Shown in pieces: positions 55,107-63,174 of a DNA stretch of 64,000 nt; position 1 is the first letter of the stretch, and each line of letters begins with the position of its first letter. Made by a program: the position numbers and the translations under genes. The DNA is from Phycisphaerales bacterium (GTDB lineage Bacteria > Planctomycetota > Phycisphaerae > UBA1845 > UTPLA1): positions 2,480,001-2,544,000 of the forward strand of contig JACKHI010000001.1 of assembly GCA_020639075.1 (NCBI GenBank), read 5' to 3'. Under the pieces are notes generated by a model. It ran no database searches. It worked only from the letters and a program-made list of their open reading frames with translations, and was not told the DNA's origin.

Positions 55107-57671
55107 ATGATTTTCATCTGGGGCTGGGGCTACTTTTTTCGCCGGAACATACTTCACATCGTCGACACGTGCAGTCATTGCCATCGGCACGGACCGCTCG
55201 CGTGTTACGATGCGATCTACTTCTTCAAGCTGTACTACCTGCCAATGATTCCACTCGGGCGCAAGCGCATCATGCGCGAATGCCCACATTGCAAGTACGG
55301 TTCGACGATACCGTACTCGAAATATCGAAAGATCGTCGCGGGGGAACTCGAGCCCGCCATCGAGACGCTGCGGGACAAGCCGTCCGATCGCGATTCCGCC
55401 GTCAAGGCACTCGCGATCACAATACAGCTTTGCGACAAGCAGGGATTCGAACGTGCCGAGGAAGTGATCGGTCGCTCCCTGAAGTCGGACGATCACATCG
55501 CCGAGCTGATCGCCGTCGGATTCGCCATGTTTGACGAGAAGGAGCGCGTCGAGAAGTCACTTGTCACGGCGCTTTCCTCGAACAACTCGCCTGTGATTCG
55601 ACGGCAGCTGATACATCATTACCTTCGATCCGGCGACCCGCAGAAAGCGACGCCGCACGTTCAACAGTTGATGGACGTCGAGGGCGAATCCGCTGTCGAC
55701 GTCGCCATCGTGCAGGCGCAGGTGCTTCAGTCGAACGGCCTGCATCACGATGTCGTGAGCCTGCTGGACGATGTCCGCAATCGATTCCCCGAAACCCGGT
55801 CGGACGAAGTCATGCGGCTTCGATATGCCTCCAGCCAGATGCCCGCAGCCGCAGCGCCAATCGTGTCCGCCGGCGCAGCATCGCTGAAACCGCCGAAGTC
55901 GCCCCGGGGAATCCTCCCCGCGCTGATTTTCCCTGCGCTGCTTCTCATCGGATTCGGCATCTACGTCGGTTTCTGCATGTTCGGATCGCCGAGACATGCG
56001 TACCTCGTCAACGGTCTTGATCGGCATTACAGCGTCGTGATCAATGGGACGACGGTCGAAGTGCCCGCGATGACGAGAATACACATACCCGCATCGTTCG
56101 GCACGACGCACATCGAACCCGGGTCGGGCGCCCCTTCATTCGACCCGTTAGACCTGTCGATCGATCCGGGCTTCTGGGGAAGACCCTTTTTCGACGATGT
56201 GCACGTCGTCAACCCCGACGGCCTGGCGCCGATCATCTGGGAGGAAGTCGGGTACGTTCCTCAGAACGCCCCATCGACATTCGGCGACGTCGCACTGAGT
56301 TCGTACATCAGCGCCGGCCGGCTCCATTACACGTTCCAGGATGTCGACTACGTTTTTGAGACACCGCCGAGCCAGATCGAAATGAGCAGTTCTCGGTCGA
56401 CCACCAAGAAATCCCATCTCTACCTGGATTCCAATCTCACCCCCGAAGATGTGATTGCAGGGTTGTATCGCACCAGGGGCGTCGAGGAGATCGCGCCTTA
56501 CCTGAAGAAAATCATCGATGCATCGCCCGTCTCGCTCAAACTCTGGACAGTCGCAAGTGCGACGATTCCAGAGCAAGAGTTGATGCCGCTGCTCGAAGAG
56601 AAGTGCGCGGTTCGCCCGATCCGGATACAGGCACATCGATTATGGCAGTCGTTGACGGAGGTCACATCGCCCGATCGGGATCTCGCGGCGGAGTACAAGC
56701 GCCTCCTCGATGCGGACCCGGACAATGGGGATCTCGCCTACCTTCTCGCCCGCGTTACGGACGATCCGAAGGAAGCCGTTGCACTGCTGCAGAGGGCGGT
56801 CAGCGGCCCCCGACCCTCGGGTTTCGGACATTTCGGCCTGGCGTATCACTGTCTCGACGAAGGACGGTTCGATGAGGCGCTCCAACACGCCCGTGCGGCC
56901 GAGAGGTCAACGCAGGACGATCAGGTGGGAAGGCTGACTGAAACAGCGCTGCTGGCTGTCCGGGACATCGCGGGGTTCGAGACGCACGTCCGGAATCGCG
57001 CGTTCGGCAGGGAGATCGACACGGACGCGATCATCGACCTTGTTCGTGCCATCGCCACGCATGATCGCGAAGCGGCAAACCTGCAATTGACGGACGCCAA
57101 GCGGATCGCGACATCGACATGGGGCGTTCCGTATTCGGATCCCTCGATTTTCGACATGTACACGCGCGGCAATCGGGCCATCGTGGAAGCCGCCGACGGG
57201 CGTGACGCATACATCAGGCTATTGAAATCACAGAAAGTCCCTGCGGACAAACTGGAGGCAGCCCTGCTGGAGCAGGACCTCGATACCGTCGTCAGGATTC
57301 TGAATGACGATCGGGACGGAAAACTCAAGCTCGGCTGGACGACGAACGCGCTCGGCTACATATTGGCGATGCGATCGAATCGCCCGGATCTTGCCGAGTC
57401 GTTCATGACGACGATGACGTCTATCTACGGCAACGGCGACGCGAGAATGCGGAAGATCGCAGACTGGCTCAGCGGGAACGAACCTCCGGAGACGGATCGT
57501 CTTGCCCACGAAATGGTTCCGGGCTCGGATGCAGCTGTCGTTCTTTGCGTGTTTGCGGCGCGCTTCCCCAGCGCAGCAGTTCGTTACCTTGCGCTCGCCC
57601 GTCGACATAACTTCGAATTGGCGTTCCCTCGCATACTTCTCGACGATCTGCTGGCGAATACTGACGAATAA
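55107..57671 (+). CDS. Zinc-ribbon / TPR-like / single-span protein, paralogue 2
   Basis: 854 residues, collinear with paralogue 1 from end to end. Zinc ribbon C22xxC25 and C59xxC62 with YYLPMIPLGRKRIMRECPHC; shared YSKYRK, KPSD and LIAVGF motifs. The span is LPALIFPALLLIGFGIYVGFCMF, and the following domain opens AYLVNGLDRHYSVVINGTTV. TPR-like elements continue (GHFGLAYHCLDEGRFDEALQHARAA). The C-termini match closely: ERSREYIALARKHEFMLTFPR in paralogue 1 against SAAVRYLALARRHNFELAFPR here. Followed by a good terminator. An old duplication with both copies kept intact. Confidence 0.85.
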   Translation: MIFIWGWGYFFRRNILHIVDTCSHCHRHGPLACYDAIYFFKLYYLPMIPLGRKRIMRECPHCKYGSTIPYSKYRKIVAGELEPAIETLRDKPSDRDSAVKALAITIQLCDKQGFERAEEVIGRSLKSDDHIAELIAVGFAMFDEKERVEKSLVTALSSNNSPVIRRQLIHHYLRSGDPQKATPHVQQLMDVEGESAVDVAIVQAQVLQSNGLHHDVVSLLDDVRNRFPETRSDEVMRLRYASSQMPAAAAPIVSAGAASLKPPKSPRGILPALIFPALLLIGFGIYVGFCMFGSPRHAYLVNGLDRHYSVVINGTTVEVPAMTRIHIPASFGTTHIEPGSGAPSFDPLDLSIDPGFWGRPFFDDVHVVNPDGLAPIIWEEVGYVPQNAPSTFGDVALSSYISAGRLHYTFQDVDYVFETPPSQIEMSSSRSTTKKSHLYLDSNLTPEDVIAGLYRTRGVEEIAPYLKKIIDASPVSLKLWTVASATIPEQELMPLLEEKCAVRPIRIQAHRLWQSLTEVTSPDRDLAAEYKRLLDADPDNGDLAYLLARVTDDPKEAVALLQRAVSGPRPSGFGHFGLAYHCLDEGRFDEALQHARAAERSTQDDQVGRLTETALLAVRDIAGFETHVRNRAFGREIDTDAIIDLVRAIATHDREAANLQLTDAKRIATSTWGVPYSDPSIFDMYTRGNRAIVEAADGRDAYIRLLKSQKVPADKLEAALLEQDLDTVVRILNDDRDGKLKLGWTTNALGYILAMRSNRPDLAESFMTTMTSIYGNGDARMRKIADWLSGNEPPETDRLAHEMVPGSDAAVVLCVFAARFPSAAVRYLALARRHNFELAFPRILLDDLLANTDE

Positions 57672-57716
57672 TGCCACTCCAGCGATCGTCCATCACAACT
57701 CAGCCCCTCGTCGGAT

Positions 57717-57745
57717 CCGTCGTCAGTGGCTGACGACGGGGTTTT
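57717..57745 (+). terminator. Rho-independent terminator after paralogue 2
   Basis: A perfect 10-base-pair stem CCGTCGTCAG (57717-57726) with CTGACGACGG (57730-57739), loop TGG, then GGTTTT. It lies 46 bases after the stop codon at 57671. Confidence 0.8.
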
Positions 57746-57893
57746 CCATGATTGAAGCGCGTTTGATTGAAATGCGCTGTCCCCCATATTGGGGAGACGC
57801 TCCACTCGGTTCAAGACACCTCCGGCGGGCCGGGGTAACAAACACGCCCAATTCACCCACAATCGCAGCGCTGAACGAACTTCGGGCGTCCGC

Positions 57894-59309
57894 CTACTTC
57901 TCCGCGATGCAATACAGCGATTTCTTCCCGCGCAGGTAGATTTCATTCCCTGCCAGCGCCGGCGACGCATCGAACTCATCATCGAGCTCGTTTGAGGCCA
58001 GCACTTCGTATTTGTCAGCGTTCTTGATAACGAGCGTCGTGCCGTCGCGGCCGGCGATATAGACGCGCCCCTTCGCGCCGACGGGCGAGCCGTAGAGCCC
58101 ATCGATGCCGTCGAGCCGCTGCTGCGTGTACATCTCCTTGCCTGTCTTCGCATTGAAGCAGGTCAGCAGGCCCTTTGTGTTCTTCGTGAAGTAGAGGTAC
58201 TGATCGTAAAGCAGCGGCGACGGAACATAGGGCGTCTCCTTGTCGTGGCTCCAGACGACGCGGTCCGTCCCCGTGATGTCGCCCTTCGCGCCGTCGTATT
58301 TGATCGCCACGAGCGCTGCGCCGCGGAAGCCGCTCATCACGATGACCGTCCCATCCGCCGCGACGGGCGACGGAATCGCGTTCGTCGTCATGCCGCCGCA
58401 CGTCCAGATGACATCGCCCGTTTCCAGATCGTACGAGCGAATCGCATTGGTGCCGTTGACGACGACTTGCGCCTTGCCCTTCGATTCGACGATCAGCGGC
58501 GTCGCCCAGCTCGTCGGTTCGTCACGCGGCTTGCGCCACTTCTCCTTGCCCGTACGCTTGTCGAGCGCGACGATAAATGAATCGCCTTCGTGATCCCAGT
58601 TGACGACGATTGTGTCACCAAACAACGCGGGCGAGCTGCCTTCACCGAAGCCGTTGCGCGTCTGCATCTTCCCGAACTCGGCGCTCCACTTGACGTTGCC
58701 CTCCATGTCGAGGCAGTAGAGGCCGCGGGAGCCGAAATGGGCGAAAATGTGCTCGCCGTCAGTCACGGGCGAGTTCGACGCCTGTGTGCTGTCGGGATGG
58801 CCGGCCTCATGAGGGACGGACTCCGTCACCGTCTTCCGCCAGGCCACGCCGCCATCGGCCCGATTGATCGCGAGGACATCGAACTGATATGTATCCGTCG
58901 GAGCGGCCTGCCGACCTCTGCCACCGCGACGACCGCCGGGACCGCCGCGCCGACCGTCGCGCGGTCGTCGTCCCTCACCCGGCTGCATCGATGCGAAGAC
59001 ATCGCCGTCGATGCCGATCCGCTCGCCGGCCGACGCCTGTGACGGCATCTCCTTCTTCACGGCGGTCAGAACATAGACGCGATCCTTCCAGACGATGGGC
59101 GACGCGTGGCCCGCGCCGGGGATTTCGATCTTCCACTTCAGGTTCTTCGACTCGCTCCACTCGACGGGCGGATTCGCCGTGCGGGAAACGCCGGTCATCT
59201 CGGGCCCTCGCCATGTGGGCCAGTACTTCGCCGCGTCCGCGGACGGAGTTTCAGCCATTGCCGTCGCTGTCACGAGCGCCGTCGCCAGAATTGATGTCAG
59301 AAATCGCAT
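57894..59309 (-). CDS. Exported PQQ-type beta-propeller protein
   Basis: 471 residues with a signal peptide (FLTSILATALVTATAMA). WPTWRGPEMTGVS opens a propeller of the outer-membrane quinoprotein-like type, with repeated blades such as SSPALFGDTIVVNWD, KRTGKEKWRK and NAKTGKEMYTQQRLDG. The tryptophan-docking GxxxW pattern is partly kept. Between blades 1 and 2 lies an arginine-glycine insert of about 30 residues (GRRGGPGGRRGGRG). No catalytic residues of quinoprotein dehydrogenases are seen, so it may be a scaffold. Start follows GAGGAGAAG. Confidence 0.88.
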   Translation of the reverse strand: MRFLTSILATALVTATAMAETPSADAAKYWPTWRGPEMTGVSRTANPPVEWSESKNLKWKIEIPGAGHASPIVWKDRVYVLTAVKKEMPSQASAGERIGIDGDVFASMQPGEGRRPRDGRRGGPGGRRGGRGRQAAPTDTYQFDVLAINRADGGVAWRKTVTESVPHEAGHPDSTQASNSPVTDGEHIFAHFGSRGLYCLDMEGNVKWSAEFGKMQTRNGFGEGSSPALFGDTIVVNWDHEGDSFIVALDKRTGKEKWRKPRDEPTSWATPLIVESKGKAQVVVNGTNAIRSYDLETGDVIWTCGGMTTNAIPSPVAADGTVIVMSGFRGAALVAIKYDGAKGDITGTDRVVWSHDKETPYVPSPLLYDQYLYFTKNTKGLLTCFNAKTGKEMYTQQRLDGIDGLYGSPVGAKGRVYIAGRDGTTLVIKNADKYEVLASNELDDEFDASPALAGNEIYLRGKKSLYCIAEK

Positions 59310-59423
59310 GAGACTTCTCCTCGCTTGGATGCTTCTATTGTCGATTGACTTTTTTTCACTCGATTGCCGGAGACGCATTTGAGCCCGGAATCCTATTCCG
59401 CCGGCATCCGGAACGCATGCAGA

Positions 59424-59789
59424 CTATTCATCTCGATGCACGATGTCGGGGCCGAATGCGGGATTGCACACGGCGACATACTCCGCGCCTTCGCTGCCTG
59501 GCGTGCTGTATCGCACCCATTCGCCTTTGCGCGTGATGATTGATTGCCCCGCCCTGACTTCGATAGCCCCGCCCTCGTGCTCGACACGAAGCATGCCTCG
59601 CAACACGAGCGTGTATTCGTCGAATTCAGGTCGCTGGCCAGGCTCCGACCAACCCGGCGGACTCTGCATTCGCGCAACGCTGATCGTTGTGTCGCCTGTG
59701 TTGACGCGACCGACATATTCCTCGATCAGCTTCGGCGGCTCGCCGACTGCTGCCACGCGCGTTGGGCCGTCAATAAACTCGGGCATCAT
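59424..59789 (-). CDS. Cupin-domain protein
   Basis: 121 residues covering a single cupin. EFDEYTLVLRGMLRVEHEGG and VRAGQSIITRKGEWVRYSTPGSEGAEYVAVC are the two cupin motifs, but the usual His pair of motif 1 reads RPEFDE, so the metal site is incomplete. Start at 59789 follows GGAG; a second ATG follows at once. Ligand unknown. Single gene. Confidence 0.8.
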   Translation of the reverse strand: MMPEFIDGPTRVAAVGEPPKLIEEYVGRVNTGDTTISVARMQSPPGWSEPGQRPEFDEYTLVLRGMLRVEHEGGAIEVRAGQSIITRKGEWVRYSTPGSEGAEYVAVCNPAFGPDIVHRDE

Positions 59790-60107
59790 TCTTACTCCAT
59801 GCGACGCCCGATGAATGAGCGCGACAGACGCCATTCTGCGGTGAACACATACGCTAGTGCAAGCACGAAGACGGAATTCGATGAAGTCAGCTGAGCGATC
59901 GCTCATTCGGATCGTGCAGCATGCGGATGCCGGGCCGTTTCGACATTGCGGCAAGGCACGGGATCGGACTTACACGACGTCACACGTCCGAACGAACGAA
60001 TCGGGCACATGGAACAATACGCTGACACGCTCTCCCGCTGGCATGCCTATCGACACATACATGACAGCCGGCATTGCGTCGCCGCAAATTACGACATTCG
60101 GCCCGAT
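59790..60107. other. Intergenic region, nothing recognised
   Basis: 318 bases between the cupin gene and the end of ECF operon 2. No hairpin with a U-run, promoter pair or repeat was found. Confidence 0.4.
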
Positions 60108-61193
60108 TCAGATATCCAGATCGTCGTCGGGAGGCGGCGGTCGATCGTCGTCGCCATCGCGCGGCGGTCGCGGCCCATCGCCGGGACCGTGTCGATGCGG
60201 GGGGCCGTCCAGACCGCGGGGATGTCGACCGCGGCGCGGCGGTCCGTCCATATCGTCGCCGCCCGGACCGCGATGCGGCGGCCCGTCGAATCGCCCGCCG
60301 CGGCGCCGCTCGCCGGGGGGCGGACCGACTGCATCACGAATTTTACCGTCGCGAAGGCTCTGCACGCGGCGCTCGAGATCCTGTGCGAAATCCGCCTGCT
60401 CGGCTTCGATCCGCTTCTCTTCTTCCTCGAGGCGCTGTCGTTCGCGTTCGAGGCGCTCACGAAAATCCTCCAGTCGGAACCGCCGGCGACGCATCTGCAG
60501 ATCGTGGCGACGTGTCATCAGTTCTCGAAACTCAACTTCGATCGCCGCCTGCGCCTCGGTGTTGTTGTCCTCTCGGGCCTTGTTGTACCGCTTGACGAGC
60601 GAGCGGACGTCGCGTTCCGCCTGGAATTCCTGGATCACGACTTCGGCCATTTCGGGATGATCTTTCTGGAGTTCCATGAACTCGTTCATCATCGGAAGGA
60701 TTCTTCGCAACGCGCGGTTGTAGCGTTTGACGTCGTCTTCCTTGAGCTTGGAAAGTCGAAGATGAAGTTCCGGCATGTGCTGCTGGAGGATCGCCAAAAC
60801 ATGAGCCTCGACATCTTCCGGTATTGGTCCGTCATCGTCGTATCGCATCCGTTCGCGACGCCGTTCGCCGATGGCGCCCCGCCTGGGGCCTCGATCGCCG
60901 TCTGCGTCGCGCTGGTCGCGGCGCTCACGCCATTCCGCGCGACGATCACGCCGGGGATGATTGATGCCGTCATCGTCTCCCGGCGGCGGCGGATCCTGAT
61001 GCGCCGGCCCCTTCGGCCCCGCCATCGGTTCTGAGTCATCGCCGGCCGCGGCCCCATCGTCGGATTTCTTGCAATCGTCCTGCTTCGTAGGCGGCTCGCC
61101 GGTCGGATTGCCAACGACCCTGCCGGGACCGCCCCCACCGATCATCCAGGCCGCCAATGCGATACCCGCCAGTATATAGACTTTCGTCTTCAT
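60108..61193 (-). CDS. Exported coiled-coil protein of ECF operon 2
   Basis: 361 residues. An N-terminal hydrophobic segment (VYILAGIALAAWMIGGGG) is followed by an acidic and arginine-rich linker, then helices from about 120 to 290 (KLKEDDVKRYNRALRRILPM, ERLERERQRLEEEEKRIEAE) with coiled-coil character. The tail is a G/P/R/D low-complexity run (GPPRRGRHPRGLDGPPHR). Its ATG overlaps the stop of the anti-sigma-like gene (TAATG). Same place and architecture as the third gene of ECF operon 1, though I see no clear sequence identity. Confidence 0.75.
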   Translation of the reverse strand: MKTKVYILAGIALAAWMIGGGGPGRVVGNPTGEPPTKQDDCKKSDDGAAAGDDSEPMAGPKGPAHQDPPPPGDDDGINHPRRDRRAEWRERRDQRDADGDRGPRRGAIGERRRERMRYDDDGPIPEDVEAHVLAILQQHMPELHLRLSKLKEDDVKRYNRALRRILPMMNEFMELQKDHPEMAEVVIQEFQAERDVRSLVKRYNKAREDNNTEAQAAIEVEFRELMTRRHDLQMRRRRFRLEDFRERLERERQRLEEEEKRIEAEQADFAQDLERRVQSLRDGKIRDAVGPPPGERRRGGRFDGPPHRGPGGDDMDGPPRRGRHPRGLDGPPHRHGPGDGPRPPRDGDDDRPPPPDDDLDI

Positions 61194-61687
61194 TATCCGA
61201 TCGCCTCATCTGAAATCCCGACGGGTCCCATCGCGCCGATTTCACCGGCATCGTCGTCGCCATCGTCGGACAGCGCGTCCTCAAATGTCTCGTACATCGA
61301 GGAACCGCTCAATGCCCAAGACTCGCCGATCGACATTTCACCCAGGGCATCCAATGTGTCTCCGTCGATCGACGTCTCCACATCCGGAATGACGGGCAGT
61401 TCGATCATCGCAATCTGTACATCGGAAAAACGCGACGACGGCGTATGCAGCATGGAATAACGAACGACGCCGACGCTCAAGAGCAGCATCGCCGCGGCTG
61501 CAGTCGCCCCCTGCCAGGCCCGCCACCTGAACGCGATCCGCCGATGGCCACGATTCGCCAGCTCATTGCGGACGGCCCGCTTCACGCCGGCGATCGACTC
61601 CGCCGACACTGCCGGCGTCTCGATACTTGCCAGCCAGCGCTCATTCTCTTCGATCTCGCGCAGGATGTTCAGGTTGTTGTCTTCCAT
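61193..61687 (-). CDS. Single-span membrane protein, probable anti-sigma factor 2
   Basis: 164 residues. Cytoplasmic N-terminus of about 55 residues (MEDNNLNILREIEENERWLASIE), one span near 58-77 (ATAAAAMLLLSVGVVRYSM), then an acidic outer part with a DDGDDDAGE cluster. No zinc-binding HCC motif. The assignment as anti-sigma rests on its place 5 bases after an ECF sigma gene and its topology. Confidence 0.68.
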   Translation of the reverse strand: MEDNNLNILREIEENERWLASIETPAVSAESIAGVKRAVRNELANRGHRRIAFRWRAWQGATAAAAMLLLSVGVVRYSMLHTPSSRFSDVQIAMIELPVIPDVETSIDGDTLDALGEMSIGESWALSGSSMYETFEDALSDDGDDDAGEIGAMGPVGISDEAIG

Positions 61688-61692
61688 CGATC

Positions 61693-62319
61693 CTATCCTC
61701 TTGCGGCCGTTCGCTCTTGCCGCATGTTCCGCATTTCGTCTGACGTCTCCGGAGCCATCAGCTTTCGCAGCTTTTCCAGCCCCCGATGGCCCCTGGCGAG
61801 CGCCGTGCCGAGCGGTACGTCTGTCGCCTCGGCAATCTCCTTAAAGGACATCTGCGAGAAGTGTCGTAAGACGATGACTTCCCGCTCCGCCTCAGGCAAC
61901 TCCGCAAGGGCCCGGTTCAGAGCGTCCATTTCCTCGCTCATGACCAGCCCACGCTCAACTTCCGGCTCGGAGGCCTCAATCGACTCGATCAACGAGCCGT
62001 TGCCGTCGTCGCCCGCATCCCCCACGCCGCTGACGAATTTTCCCGTCCGCCGCACTTTGCGGACCCGATCGCGGACCAGGTTCGCCGCGATTCGAAACAG
62101 CCAGGCGTCAAAGCGGCCTTCGTGGGTGTAGGCCTCGATCATCCGGACCAACCGCAGGTACACTTCCTGGAGCAGGTCCTCGGACTCCTGCCGGGAGCCC
62201 GTCAGCCGGAACAGGAAGCCGAAGAGTCTCGGCGCGTAGGCGTCCACGAGACAGTCGAACGACGTTGCGTCACCCTGCTGTGCCCCACGTATTGCCTCAG
62301 CCAGTGCCGCCTCGTTCAT
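61693..62319 (-). CDS. ECF-family RNA polymerase sigma factor 2
   Basis: 208 residues. Region 2: LFGFLFRLTGSRQESEDLLQEVYLRLVR followed by GRFDAWLFRIAANLVRDRVRK. A linker rich in G and E follows. Region 4: LPEAEREVIVLRHFSQMSFKEIAEATDVPLGTALARGHRGLEKLR. Start MNEAALAEAIRGA at 62319 follows GGGGAGC; upstream in-frame codons are unlikely. It heads an operon with a membrane anti-sigma-like protein and an exported coiled-coil protein. Confidence 0.94.
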   Translation of the reverse strand: MNEAALAEAIRGAQQGDATSFDCLVDAYAPRLFGFLFRLTGSRQESEDLLQEVYLRLVRMIEAYTHEGRFDAWLFRIAANLVRDRVRKVRRTGKFVSGVGDAGDDGNGSLIESIEASEPEVERGLVMSEEMDALNRALAELPEAEREVIVLRHFSQMSFKEIAEATDVPLGTALARGHRGLEKLRKLMAPETSDEMRNMRQERTAARG

Positions 62320-62703
62320 CGGCTCCCCATGGCATGCCAAACGTCGATTCGCCGGTTTCATTGCATCCCAGGCATTAATGCACTCAACGGCCAGGCGGAC
62401 CACAAAGATCGAACATCACACCCGACAACTCCATCGCTTATAGGATGTTACACGATTATTCGCCTCAATTCCGGCGACAGACCGCGTCTGAGCGTCCCGC
62501 CCACGCCCAGAATGGGCATGCCGCATGGGGGGCCCCCGTCCACCGCCCGCGAGCAGCCTCCGACGCAACCCGGCCTGCGGTCTGCTCCGGGGGCGGAGGT
62601 CACAGCTTAATCGATCCCAGCACGCCTACCCGCCTTGCATTCCTTCTGAATCCATGCATAATTGCCGGGCTCTGTCATGAATTGAACCCTGACGAGGTGA
62701 GTT
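62320..62703. other. Divergent region between ECF operon 2 and rpmB
   Basis: 384 bases. The rpmB promoter lies at 62635-62662. The remainder must carry the sigma operon promoter on the minus strand, which I could not identify. No repeat or RNA gene seen. Confidence 0.5.
62635..62662 (+). promoter_or_regulatory. Predicted rpmB promoter
   Basis: TTGCAT (62635-62640), 16-base spacer, CATAAT (62657-62662), 42 bases before the start codon. The hexamers and spacing are good for a housekeeping promoter and match the pair before each zinc-ribbon/TPR paralogue. Confidence 0.68.
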
Positions 62704-62973
62704 ATGCCGCGCGTCTGTTACTTTACCGGAAAGAAGACAAGCTCAGGCCGATCGTACACCCATCGCGGTAAGGCGAAGTACCTCGGCGGTGTCGGTACGA
62801 AAGTCACCGGCATTTCGAAGCGGAAGTTCAAGCCGAACATTCAGCGCGTGCGTGCCCTGATCAACGGCAAAGTCTGCCGCATCAAGGTGAGCGTAAAGGC
62901 GATCCGCATGGGCCTCGTCGTCAAGCCCCCCCGCCGCGACTGGAAGCCGGAAGGCGCCGCAGCAGCGGAATAA
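62704..62973 (+). CDS. rpmB: 50S ribosomal protein L28
   Basis: 89 residues. MPRVCYFTGKKTSSGRSYTHRGKAK, the lysine-arginine run GISKRKFKPNIQRVRA and KVCRIKVSVKAIRMGLV are the L28 signature. It binds 23S rRNA in the large subunit. The start follows GAGGTGAG. Single-gene transcript with its own promoter and terminator. The N-terminal single cysteine without a partner fits the zinc-free form. Confidence 0.96.
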   Translation: MPRVCYFTGKKTSSGRSYTHRGKAKYLGGVGTKVTGISKRKFKPNIQRVRALINGKVCRIKVSVKAIRMGLVVKPPRRDWKPEGAAAAE

Positions 62974-63013
62974 TTGGTCGCGAATTCGCGATCTGACGAT
63001 TTGAGAAGCTTCT

Positions 63014-63039
63014 AAGCCGCCCGTTTCGGGCGGCTTTTT
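63014..63039 (+). terminator. Rho-independent terminator after rpmB
   Basis: Stem AAGCCGCCCG (63014-63023) with CGGGCGGCTT (63027-63036), loop TTT, then TTT. It lies 40 bases after the rpmB stop codon. Confidence 0.9.
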
Positions 63040-63174
63040 CTTGCGCGGCGACGGCACCGGCAGATTCTCCTCGCAATTCGCCTCGTGATGCACTTAGAAT
63101 TGTCCACGGCTAGCCCAAGCAACCTGCCGAGCAGAATGCCCACCACTGCAGTTTCGGCGCCGGAGTATGAAACG

